A stretch of 5,241 nucleotides of DNA from UBA7937 sp034419095 (GTDB lineage: Bacteria; Chloroflexota; Anaerolineae; UBA7937). Made by a program: the position numbers and the translations under genes. Location of the stretch: the NCBI GenBank assembly GCA_034419095.1, contig DAOULQ010000095.1, positions 1-5,241 on the forward strand, given 5' to 3'. Shown here one piece after another: positions 1-5,241 of this stretch; the stretch's first letter is position 1; each line of letters starts with the position of its first letter. The notes below the pieces were generated by a model. The model did not search any database. It had not been told where the DNA came from and was given only the letters and a program-made list of their open reading frames with translations.

Positions 1-340
1 GAATGAGCCCCTTCAGGCGAGAGCGGCGAGGGGGCCAACGGCTCCTTTGGGCCTTCTCCACCGAGGAGAAGGTGGGAAAACCCAGTTCTCGAGCCGATCT
101 CCCTAGGGTTCGATCCCGGGTAACCAAAGCCACCTTTATGGGGAGGTCATCCATCAGCCGCTCCAAAAGCCTGAAATGCACCCTGTTTTTGAGCCCCCGG
201 CAGTTAGGAGGTACTACGAGGATGACTTTCCCTGCCTGAGCAGCCGATAGACGACGGCGTATGGTGGCAAACTCATCATCGGCTTGGAGATAGATCACTT
301 GCTGCGCCGTGGCATCGATCCGAGGTGTAGATAAACCCAT
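1..340 (-). CDS. N-terminal part of an alpha/beta-domain protein, possibly the front of a Chloroflexota 'baseplate J/gp47-like' protein (runs off the left edge)
   Basis: The frame is open from an ATG at 340-338 to the left edge, giving 113 visible codons with no stop. An in-frame TGA at 373-371 lies 11 codons upstream and no other ATG, GTG or TTG falls between, so this start is the first possible one. No well-spaced Shine-Dalgarno is seen; only AAAGAG abuts the ATG. Predicted strands and helices alternate: strand VIYL (15-18), helix around 24-36, strand KVILVVP (38-44), helix around 51-66, strand IKVALVTRD (68-76), then a helix ending in ELGFP (85-89). This looks like a small Rossmann-like domain. 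A basic, proline-containing stretch (about 99-110) follows, perhaps a linker. From memory, similar N-terminal domains precede baseplate-J-like regions in Chloroflexota proteins, but that part lies outside the window, so function is unassigned. It lies 76 bp after alaS on the same strand with no terminator between, so cotranscription is likely. Confidence 0.6.
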   Translation of the reverse strand, partial: MGLSTPRIDATAQQVIYLQADDEFATIRRRLSAAQAGKVILVVPPNCRGLKNRVHFRLLERLMDDLPIKVALVTRDRTLGRSARELGFPTFSSVEKAQRSRWPPRRSRLKGLI

Positions 341-348
341 CTCTTTAA

Positions 349-372
349 ACGACGTCGCTATCCCACGACGTC
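349..372. repeat. Direct repeat of the 8-mer ACGACGTC upstream of the left-edge gene
   Basis: ACGACGTC occurs at 349-356 and again at 365-372, a 16-bp period. Each copy contains the palindrome GACGTC. The pair lies in the 76-bp gap between the alaS stop and the start of the downstream minus-strand gene, within 35 bp of its ATG. It could be a paired operator, or chance in a short gap. No matching promoter is convincing. Confidence 0.3.
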
Positions 373-416
373 AACCTCTGCCCTCTACAGTTCCCAGGCC
401 CTACCTCTCCCCATTC

Positions 417-3128
417 TTACAGCCTGTCGGCTAGAAACCCTTCTACCGCGGCCAGCGCCTCTTGGAGTTTGCTGGCATCACGCCCGCCAGCCTGAGCCAT
501 GGTGGCACGTCCCCCTCCTCCACCACCCACTAAACTGGCTACCTCCTTCACCAACCAGTCGGCTCTCAAACCCCCCTCCACTAAGTCCGGCGTCACAGCA
601 GCCACAAAACCGGGCTTGCCATCTAGAACGGCCCCCAAAATTACGACCACAGAACCGAGGCGATCCCTCACCCAATCGGTCATCTCCCGTAGGGATTCGA
701 TATTATCTGCCCGCACCTGGGCAGCCAACAATTTGACCCCCTTTACTTCCCTTACCTTCTCCAGAAGGGAATCGACCTCGCTTCTCGCCTTCTCCCGCCT
801 GAGGCGCGCCACTTCCCTCTCCTTTTCCTTCAACGATTCCAGAAGGGAAGCAACTTTATTCTCCACCTCCGTGGGCGGCACTTGCAATCTGTCAGCCACC
901 TGGACTAATGTGGTCAGCGCTTCTTGCATATACCGCTCCGCCCCACGCCCGGTGAGGGCCTCGATCCGCCGCAGGCCAGCGCCTATGCTCTCCTCGCCAA
1001 CGATATGGAAGAGGCCTATCTCGCCGGTAGCCCTAAGATGGGTCCCTCCGCATAGTTCTTTGGTGTAGTCGTCGATGCTCACCATCCGCACTCGGTCGCC
1101 ATATTTCTCCCCGAAGATAGCCACCGCCCCGGCGGCTATCGCCTTATCATAATCGATCACCTGGGCGGTGACTGGTAGGTTCTCTCTGACCCTGGCGTTG
1201 ACCCACTGCTCGATCTCCCTCAACTCCTCGAGGGTCAAAGCGGCCATATGGGTGAAGTCGAAACGGAGCCTATCGGGAGCCACGAGAGAGCCGGATTGAC
1301 GCGCGTGTTCTCCTAAAACCTTCCGCAGAGCCTTATGTAGAAGATGGGTAGCCGTATGATTGCGGGCGATGTCTAAGCGCCGTTCTACGTCCACCTGCGC
1401 TCTCACCACATTCCCCGTCTTCAATGTCCCCTCTTCAACAATTCCATAGTGGACAACATAGCCAGGCCTTGGGCTTTGAGTGTCCGTTACCCGTATCTGG
1501 CCCTTAGGGCCAACCAGGATACCTCTATCCGCCACTTGACCACCTGCTTCGGCGTAGAATGGAGTTATGTCTAGCAGAGCTTGGACCTGCTCCCCTTTGA
1601 CTACCGATTCGTCAGGATGAACCCACGCCCCTACAGGAGCAGTATCTTCCCGCACCCTACCCAGGCCAACAATTTTTGCGTCACACTCCAACTTCTCATA
1701 CCCTACAAACTCGGTTTCATCCACATCAATGCCACGAATAACGGCGGGCAATTCCGAATAGGGAATAGAACGCCGTGCAGCCCGTGCTCGCTCCTGCTGG
1801 GCGGCCATAGCCTCCTCAAACCCCCCCTCGTCGATAGCGATGCCTCGCTCCGCGGCTATCTCCCGGGTGAAATCAGGAGGCAATCCATAGGTATCGTAGA
1901 GGCGGAAGACATCCTGGCCGAAGATGACCCCTCTCTCGATCACTTCCGGGTCCTCCAGCAGGGCGACGAGAAGATGGGTACCTGTATCCAGGGTCTGTTG
2001 GAACCTCTCTTCCTCAGCGGTCACCACTTGGACTACGAACTCCGCCCTATTGAGGAGTTCCGGATATGCCTCTCCCATGAGGTCAGATACCACCCCCGCC
2101 ATCTCTCCCAGGAACGGTTCTTCCCGGCCCAGATGACGACCATGATAGATGGCCTTGCGCATGATCCTTCTCAAAACGTATCCCTGCCCCTCATTGGCAG
2201 GCATTACGCCATCGGTTATGAGGAAAGTGGCCGCTCGGCCATGCTCGGCGATGATGCGCAAGGAGCGGTCGCTTCCCTCGGGATACTTTATTACGTACGC
2301 CTCGTCCTTACAGGATCCCGTGGGATGGGAGCCGTATTCCACTCCCATGAGTTCCGCTGCCCGCTTAACCAGAGAGTAAAAGAGGTCGGTCTCATAGACG
2401 GAGGAGGCCCCTTGCATCACCACCGCCGTCCGCTCCAAACCCATCCCCGTGTCGATATTCTGCTCCGGCAAGGGCGTGAGTTCTCCCGCCTCATCTTGAT
2501 GGTACTGCATGAAGACCAAGTTCCAGAGTTCCAAGTAGCGATCGCAGTAGGGGCAATTAGGGGCGCAATCGGGACGGCCGCAGCCATATTTCTCCCCCCG
2601 ATCGTAGAATATCTCGGAGTCAGGCCCGCAGGGGCCCGTGGCTCCCGCAGGCCCCCACCAGTTCTCAGCCTTTCCGAAACGGAGGATGCGCGCCTCTGGC
2701 ACCCCGATCCTCATCCAGAGGCCCTGGGCTTCATCGTCATCTAGATAGATGGTTATCCAGAGGCGATCCGGGGAAAGGCTAAGGCCCTGGGTGACGAACT
2801 CCCAAGCCAACTCTATAGCCCCCTCTTTGAAATAGTCACCGATGGAGAAGTTCCCTAGCATCTCAAAGAAGGTGAGATGGCTCTCGTCCCCCACGCAGTC
2901 GATATCGGTGGTGCGGAAACATTTCTGGCAGGAGGCCAAGCGTCTATGAGCAGGGGTCTCCTGGCCGGAGAAGTAGGGCTTGAACTGGACCATGCCTGCA
3001 CTGGTGAAAAGCAAAGTGGGGTCCCCCTCCGGAACCAGGGAGGAACTGGGCATCACCAAGTGCCCATTTCTAGCGAAGAAATCAAGAAACGCTTTTCTTA
3101 TCTCTTGGCTGGTTGTGGGCCTGACCAC
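417..3128 (-). CDS. alaS: Alanyl-tRNA synthetase (AlaRS), full length
   Basis: This cytoplasmic class II enzyme attaches alanine to tRNA-Ala and hydrolyses mischarged Ser- and Gly-tRNA-Ala. All domains are present in its 903 residues, close to the usual bacterial length of about 875. The N-terminal catalytic core includes the motif 1 region (about 24-50), the motif 2 region (about 67-100, with FRTTDID and FFEMLGNFSIGDYF) and motif 3 GMGLER (228-233). The editing domain has the AEAGGQVAD loop (526-534) and the four zinc/editing ligands in HTATH (591-595) and CGGTH (693-697). A charged, probably coiled-coil segment (about 751-795) leads to the C-Ala domain with its glycine run (868-873). An extra cysteine cluster (C183, C188, C192, C195) sits in the core; similar clusters occur in other AlaRS. 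The start is GTG with GAAAGGA 8 nt upstream, and the N-terminus aligns with known AlaRS. It has its own promoter and structured leader. No frameshift or missing key residue is seen. Confidence 0.98.
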   Translation of the reverse strand: MVRPTTSQEIRKAFLDFFARNGHLVMPSSSLVPEGDPTLLFTSAGMVQFKPYFSGQETPAHRRLASCQKCFRTTDIDCVGDESHLTFFEMLGNFSIGDYFKEGAIELAWEFVTQGLSLSPDRLWITIYLDDDEAQGLWMRIGVPEARILRFGKAENWWGPAGATGPCGPDSEIFYDRGEKYGCGRPDCAPNCPYCDRYLELWNLVFMQYHQDEAGELTPLPEQNIDTGMGLERTAVVMQGASSVYETDLFYSLVKRAAELMGVEYGSHPTGSCKDEAYVIKYPEGSDRSLRIIAEHGRAATFLITDGVMPANEGQGYVLRRIMRKAIYHGRHLGREEPFLGEMAGVVSDLMGEAYPELLNRAEFVVQVVTAEEERFQQTLDTGTHLLVALLEDPEVIERGVIFGQDVFRLYDTYGLPPDFTREIAAERGIAIDEGGFEEAMAAQQERARAARRSIPYSELPAVIRGIDVDETEFVGYEKLECDAKIVGLGRVREDTAPVGAWVHPDESVVKGEQVQALLDITPFYAEAGGQVADRGILVGPKGQIRVTDTQSPRPGYVVHYGIVEEGTLKTGNVVRAQVDVERRLDIARNHTATHLLHKALRKVLGEHARQSGSLVAPDRLRFDFTHMAALTLEELREIEQWVNARVRENLPVTAQVIDYDKAIAAGAVAIFGEKYGDRVRMVSIDDYTKELCGGTHLRATGEIGLFHIVGEESIGAGLRRIEALTGRGAERYMQEALTTLVQVADRLQVPPTEVENKVASLLESLKEKEREVARLRREKARSEVDSLLEKVREVKGVKLLAAQVRADNIESLREMTDWVRDRLGSVVVILGAVLDGKPGFVAAVTPDLVEGGLRADWLVKEVASLVGGGGGGRATMAQAGGRDASKLQEALAAVEGFLADRL

Positions 3129-3136
3129 GAATCCGA

Positions 3137-3143
3137 TCCTTTC
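3137..3143 (-). promoter_or_regulatory. Ribosome binding site of alaS, fixing a GTG start
   Basis: On the minus strand GAAAGGA (3143-3137) is followed by an 8-nt spacer and GTG at 3128-3126. The frame stays open further upstream but offers no ATG or GTG with a comparable site. The N-terminal residues after this GTG match the usual AlaRS start, so it is preferred. Confidence 0.75.
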
Positions 3144-3160
3144 TACGTCAACTATTCCTG

Positions 3161-3208
3161 TCCCATCCCGCAGGGATCCCTGTGGGAAGGGGATCCCGAG
3201 GGACGGGA
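3161..3208 (-). promoter_or_regulatory. Two-tier hairpin in the alaS 5' leader
   Basis: Read on the minus strand, TCCCGTCCC (3208-3200) can pair with GGGATGGGA (3169-3161) over 9 bp with one G-U wobble. Inside it, two copies of the palindrome GGGATCCC (3197-3190 and 3180-3173) pair over 8 bp around a 9-nt loop, with a small 2x3 internal loop between the stems. A smaller AAAGG/CCTTT hairpin (3221-3208) sits at the predicted 5' end and shares one base with it. The structure ends about 17 nt before the alaS Shine-Dalgarno. No U-tract follows, so it is not a simple terminator. The leader is too short for a standard T-box and I do not see the T-box consensus. E. coli AlaRS is reported to repress its own gene at a palindrome near the transcription start, so autoregulation is one possibility; mRNA stability is another. 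Confidence 0.6.
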
Positions 3209-3226
3209 AAGGTGAACCTTTGGAGA

Positions 3227-3255
3227 ATTCTACGGCAACTCCCCCTTAATGTCAA
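3227..3255 (-). promoter_or_regulatory. Sigma70-type promoter of alaS
   Basis: On the minus strand a perfect -35 TTGACA (3255-3250) and a -10 TAGAAT (3232-3227, five of six matches) are separated by exactly 17 bp. Transcription should start near 3220, giving a leader of about 92 nt before the GTG. It is the strongest promoter match in the window by eye. Confidence 0.8.
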
Positions 3256-3263
3256 ACCTTGAC
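3251..3263. repeat. Inverted repeat formed by two back-to-back -35 boxes
   Basis: GTCAA (3251-3255), a 3-bp spacer and TTGAC (3259-3263) form a perfect 5-bp inverted repeat. Each half is most of the -35 box of one of the two divergent promoters. It may be no more than two good -35 boxes meeting, or it may also be read by a dimeric regulator. Confidence 0.6.
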
Positions 3264-3287
3264 GAACCATCGATCTTAGGGTAGAAT
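3259..3287 (+). promoter_or_regulatory. Sigma70-type promoter of the repeat protein-rplY operon
   Basis: The -35 box TTGACG (3259-3264) and -10 box TAGAAT (3282-3287) are 17 bp apart, each matching consensus at five of six positions. The predicted start is near 3294, about 24 nt before the ATG at 3318. The spacer length and -10 sequence are identical to those of the divergent alaS promoter. Confidence 0.75.
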
Positions 3288-3297
3288 TTTAACTATC

Positions 3298-3310
3298 AAA
3301 GGAAAAGGGG
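3298..3310 (+). promoter_or_regulatory. Purine-rich ribosome binding site of the repeat-protein gene
   Basis: A run of A and G with two possible Shine-Dalgarno cores ends in AAGGGG (3305-3310), 7 nt before the ATG at 3318. The spacing supports that ATG as the start. Confidence 0.65.
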
Positions 3311-3317
3311 TCTTGCT

Positions 3318-3830
3318 ATGGCTGGTGAAGAGGTATCTGGCGAGGAACTGGCGGTTCTGGAAAACGAATTGGTGGGAGATGTCACCGCTGACAGCGTGGA
3401 GATGACCCAGAGCGGGGCCCAGACTATCAAGGCCCAAGAGGTTCGGCTTCACCAATCGGGTGCTCAGTCGATCGAGGCGGAGAGAGTGACCATCCGGCAA
3501 GGTGGCGCTCAGTATATCCAGAGTGGAGAGGTCAACCTGAGTCAGGGTGGGGCTTTGGCTGTACGAGGCGAGACCATTGCTCTCGAGCGTTCGGGAGCCC
3601 TCATAATCTCTGGGCAGGAGGTGGAGGTAAACCAAGGCGGCGCTGGGGTCTTGGTGGCGGGGAAGATCAAAGCCGATGAGATCAGAAGCATATTTATCGC
3701 CAGCGGCCCCGTTGAGGGTTCAGTGACCACTATGCTGGATCAGAAATCAGCCCTCGCCTTGGGTGCTGCTTTGGGTGCTAGCCTGGCCTTCATCTATGCT
3801 TTAAGGAGCATATTCACCGGGAGAGACTGA
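3318..3830 (+). CDS. Uncharacterised 15-residue-repeat protein (probable beta-solenoid) with a C-terminal membrane anchor
   Basis: I do not recognise a named family. The 170-residue product has an acidic N-terminus (1-22), then six clear tandem 15-residue repeats (23-112) and a degenerate seventh (113-127). The consensus is roughly x-A-x-x-V-x-hydrophobic-x-Q-(S/G)-G-A-x-x-I, with strand-like hydrophobic positions alternating around a Q-G-A turn. This suggests a short beta-helix, loosely like bactofilins but with a shorter unit. A hydrophobic segment (about 146-166, from LALGAALGA to SIF) followed by TGRD fits a C-terminal tail anchor, leaving the repeats in the cytoplasm. No signal peptide is seen and there are no cysteines. 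The ATG has a good ribosome binding site and the gene has its own promoter. Its TGA shares one base with the rplY ATG, which implies translational coupling. A scaffold or adaptor at the membrane is conceivable but is inference only. Confidence 0.88.
   Translation: MAGEEVSGEELAVLENELVGDVTADSVEMTQSGAQTIKAQEVRLHQSGAQSIEAERVTIRQGGAQYIQSGEVNLSQGGALAVRGETIALERSGALIISGQEVEVNQGGAGVLVAGKIKADEIRSIFIASGPVEGSVTTMLDQKSALALGAALGASLAFIYALRSIFTGRD
3384..3698 (+). repeat. Seven tandem 45-bp coding units (15-residue protein repeats, last one degenerate)
   Basis: Residues 23-127 of the repeat protein fall into seven consecutive 15-residue blocks without any gap: starts at residues 23, 38, 53, 68, 83, 98 and 113. 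The Q-(S/G)-G-A core is kept in blocks 1-6 (block 5 has R for Q) and lost in block 7. Synonymous codons differ between copies (CAG AGC GGG GCC, CAA TCG GGT GCT, CAA GGT GGC GCT), so the DNA units have diverged while the protein pattern was kept. This points to an old repeat under protein-level selection rather than a recent slippage array. Confidence 0.85.
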
Positions 3831-4522
3831 TGGAAGAGATAGAATTGAGAGCCCAGAAGCGGGAGATCATTGGCAAGCAGGTAAAGCAACTGCGACGGCA
3901 GGGACTCATCCCCGCCATCCTCTACGGCCATAGGAGGGAGCCCTTCCCTTTACAAATCGAAGAGCGAAGCCTGCGACGAGTCCTAGAGCGGGTGGGGAGC
4001 CATCATCTGATCACTCTTCGGGTGGGAGATGATAAGGAACCAAGGATGACCCTAGCTCGTGAGGTGCAGTTAGACCCTATCACTCACACCCTCCTGCATG
4101 TAGACTTCTATGAAGTGGTGATGACAGAGAAGATCACCACCGAGGTCCCATTGGTGTTCATAGGCCAGTCTCCCGTGATAGAGAGACGAGAGGGCATCCT
4201 CGTTCGCGGACTCGATTCCGTGGAAGTGGAGTGCTTACCCTCCAACCTCATAGAGTCGATAGAGGTGAACCTAGAGGATCTGGTCGAGATAGACCAGGCT
4301 ATAACGGTGGACGACCTTACAGTTGACGCCGACCTGGAGGTCCTCACCGATAAGGAGGAGGTAGTAGCCCAGATTCTGCCTCTTAGAGCGGTGGAGGAGG
4401 TAGAGGAGATAGTTGAGGTAGCCGAAGAGGTGGTGCCCAGCGAGGTGGAGATCATATCTCGAGAGAGGGAAGAGGTAGAGGAAAGAGAGAAGGAGCCTCC
4501 CGAAGAAGCCTCAGAAGAGTGA
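3830..4522 (+). CDS. rplY: 50S ribosomal protein L25, long Ctc/TL5 type with acidic tail
   Basis: L25/Ctc binds 5S rRNA in the large ribosomal subunit. The 230-residue product has the N-terminal 5S-binding domain (about 3-95) with RRQGLIPAILYG (22-33) and REVQLDPITHTLLHVDFYEV (77-96). The second, beta-rich TL5/Ctc domain (about 97-187) has EGILVRGLD (121-129) and VECLPSNLIESIEVNLEDL (133-151). From about 188 to the end the chain is a highly acidic, probably disordered or helical tail of E, V and R; such tails are common in long L25 proteins. The ATG at 3830 overlaps the upstream TGA (TGATG), and a purine-rich GGGAGAG lies just before it, so translation is probably coupled to the repeat protein. 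A terminator follows 19 nt after the stop. The usual glycine in the second-domain 'iGd' motif appears replaced in VEID (152-155), which is minor. Confidence 0.95.
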   Translation: MEEIELRAQKREIIGKQVKQLRRQGLIPAILYGHRREPFPLQIEERSLRRVLERVGSHHLITLRVGDDKEPRMTLAREVQLDPITHTLLHVDFYEVVMTEKITTEVPLVFIGQSPVIERREGILVRGLDSVEVECLPSNLIESIEVNLEDLVEIDQAITVDDLTVDADLEVLTDKEEVVAQILPLRAVEEVEEIVEVAEEVVPSEVEIISREREEVEEREKEPPEEASEE

Positions 4523-4540
4523 CCCTGGGATGAGAAGTGG

Positions 4541-4571
4541 AAAGGGGCGGAACTAGGCCGCCCCTTTTTTT
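4541..4571 (+). terminator. Rho-independent terminator after rplY
   Basis: GGGGCGG (4544-4550) and CCGCCCC (4558-4564) form a perfect 7-bp stem around a 7-nt loop, followed by seven T (4565-4571). Three A before the stem (4541-4543) can extend it to 10 bp by pairing with the first T residues. It separates the rplY operon from mreB. Confidence 0.93.
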
Positions 4572-4594
4572 GTTGATGGTTCTTGTGGTATAAT
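4566..4594 (+). promoter_or_regulatory. Extended -10 promoter of mreB, abutting the terminator
   Basis: A perfect -10 box TATAAT (4589-4594) is preceded by TGG (4586-4588), the extended -10 signature. No good -35 box exists at 16-18 bp; at a 17-bp spacer it would fall on the T-tract of the rplY terminator (4566-4571). The predicted start is near 4601, about 45 nt before the mreB GTG. Confidence 0.7.
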
Positions 4595-4634
4595 TGCCTA
4601 GAAGCACCCTCTTATGGGGAAAGGACAGTTAGAG

Positions 4635-4640
4635 AGGAGA
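4635..4640 (+). promoter_or_regulatory. Ribosome binding site of mreB, fixing a GTG start
   Basis: AGGAGA (4635-4640) lies 5 nt before GTG at 4646. The ATG at 4614 is out of frame with mreB and has no Shine-Dalgarno, so GTG is the start. Confidence 0.8.
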
Positions 4641-4645
4641 AAGCC

Positions 4646-5241
4646 GTGTTTAACCCCTTGAACGCCATCTTGGGCCTTTTCTCCCGCGATATCAGCATCG
4701 ACTTGGGAACCGCCAATATTTGGGTTTTGGTGCGAGGCCAGGGGATCGTCATCAACGAGCCTTCCGTGGTGGCTATAGAGACGAAGAGCAAGAAGATCTT
4801 GGCCATCGGCCAGGAAGCGAAAGAGATGGTGGGGCGGACCCCGGCCAACATCGTGGCTATCCGCCCCCTGAGAGATGGTGTCATCTCCGATTTCGACGTC
4901 ACCGAGCGAATGCTCCACTACTTCATTCAGAAGGTACACGAGAAGGTATTCCTTCGCATCCCCCGACCCCGGGTGGTGGTTGGTCTCCCCAGCGGGGTCA
5001 CCGAGGTGGAGAAGCGCGCGGTACACGATGCCTGTATCAACGCTGGCGCCCGAGAAGCGTATCTTATCGAGGAGCCAATGGCAGCCGCCATCGGAGCGGG
5101 GCTACCCGTGACCGACTCGGTGGGAAGCATGGTCATCGATATCGGTGGTGGTACCTCAGAGATGGCGGTCATATCCCTGGGCGGCATCGTGGTGTCCACC
5201 TCCATCCGTGTAGCGGGGGATGAGATGGATGAGGGGATAGT
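4646..5241 (+). CDS. mreB: Rod shape-determining protein MreB, N-terminal 198 residues (runs off the right edge)
   Basis: MreB is a bacterial actin that forms ATP-dependent filaments under the inner membrane and guides the elongation peptidoglycan machinery. The visible 198 residues are a bit over half of the usual 335-350. The N-terminus MFNPLNAILGLF is amphipathic and may bind the membrane. It is followed by the phosphate 1 motif DLGTAN (19-24), NEPSVVAIE (37-45), VVVGLPSGVTEVEKRAV (110-126), the IEEPMAAAIGAG segment (141-152) holding the catalytic-region glutamate, and the phosphate 2 motif DIGGGT (165-170). The LPSG and EEPMAAAIGAG forms mark MreB rather than FtsA, ParM or DnaK. The GTG start has a strong ribosome binding site and its own promoter, and the gene is insulated from rplY by a terminator. 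Whether mreC and mreD follow cannot be seen. Confidence 0.97.
   Translation, partial: MFNPLNAILGLFSRDISIDLGTANIWVLVRGQGIVINEPSVVAIETKSKKILAIGQEAKEMVGRTPANIVAIRPLRDGVISDFDVTERMLHYFIQKVHEKVFLRIPRPRVVVGLPSGVTEVEKRAVHDACINAGAREAYLIEEPMAAAIGAGLPVTDSVGSMVIDIGGGTSEMAVISLGGIVVSTSIRVAGDEMDEGI

Noticed and set aside
3..239. A 78-codon plus-strand frame at the left edge
   Set aside because: It is antisense to the minus-strand gene whose frame continues through the same region and has a sensible alpha/beta pattern. Its own product is low-complexity and basic with no family resemblance.
1581..2744. A 387-codon open frame on the plus strand inside alaS
   Set aside because: It lies wholly antisense to the conserved alaS catalytic and editing-domain codons, its product has no recognisable domain, and no promoter or ribosome binding site precedes it. 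Its openness follows from alaS codon bias.
3161..3220. T-box riboswitch in the alaS leader
   Set aside because: GGGATGGGACAGG is only loosely like the T-box core, the leader is about 92 nt, and no specifier stem or terminator/antiterminator pair with a U-tract is visible.
3384..3698. CRISPR-like or recent tandem DNA repeat in the repeat-protein gene
   Set aside because: The 45-bp periodicity is in the protein pattern only; DNA copies differ at most synonymous positions and there are no spacers.
4614..4661. A 15-codon upstream reading frame (ATG at 4614) overlapping the mreB start
   Set aside because: It has no Shine-Dalgarno and no notable peptide; the GTG at 4646 has a strong site and the conserved MreB N-terminus.
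4598..5205. Open frames antisense to or out of frame with mreB
   Set aside because: All overlap strongly conserved MreB motifs (DLGTAN, LPSG, EEPMAAAIGAG, DIGGGT), show no family resemblance and lack start signals.

Overview
This window looks like ordinary chromosomal DNA from a bacterium, most plausibly a member of the Chloroflexota. That assignment is an inference: the alanyl-tRNA synthetase, the two-domain L25 protein and the left-edge fragment all resemble Chloroflexota proteins as I remember them, and no search was possible. Frequent AGG/AGA and ATA codons would suit a thermophile but do not prove one. I see no phage genes, insertion sequences, tRNA/rRNA genes or CRISPR arrays.

Left half (minus strand, read right to left): a sigma70-type promoter at 3255-3227 drives a leader of about 92 nt with a strong two-part hairpin. 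The leader is followed by a complete alaS (3128-417, GTG start, 903 residues). After a 76-bp gap with no visible terminator comes the N-terminal part of a second minus-strand gene (340 to beyond the left edge). It is an alpha/beta domain resembling the front end of Chloroflexota proteins annotated 'baseplate J/gp47-like'.

Right half (plus strand): a second sigma70-type promoter at 3259-3287 lies back to back with the alaS promoter. The two -35 boxes form a perfect 5-bp inverted repeat, and both promoters have 17-bp spacers and the same -10 box. It drives a two-gene operon. The first gene (3318-3830) encodes a 170-residue protein made of 15-residue repeats (probable beta-solenoid) with a C-terminal membrane segment. 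It overlaps by one base the gene for ribosomal protein L25/Ctc (rplY, 3830-4522). A strong rho-independent terminator (4541-4571) closes the operon. Directly behind it an extended -10 promoter starts mreB (4646 to beyond the right edge), the actin-like organiser of the rod-shape cell-wall machinery.

Functionally the window combines translation (AlaRS, L25) and cell shape (MreB). The least explained part is the repeat protein: six clear copies of a 15-residue unit plus one degenerate copy, a predicted tail anchor, and translational coupling to a ribosomal protein gene. The mirror-image divergent promoter and the structured alaS leader are the two regulatory features most worth testing.
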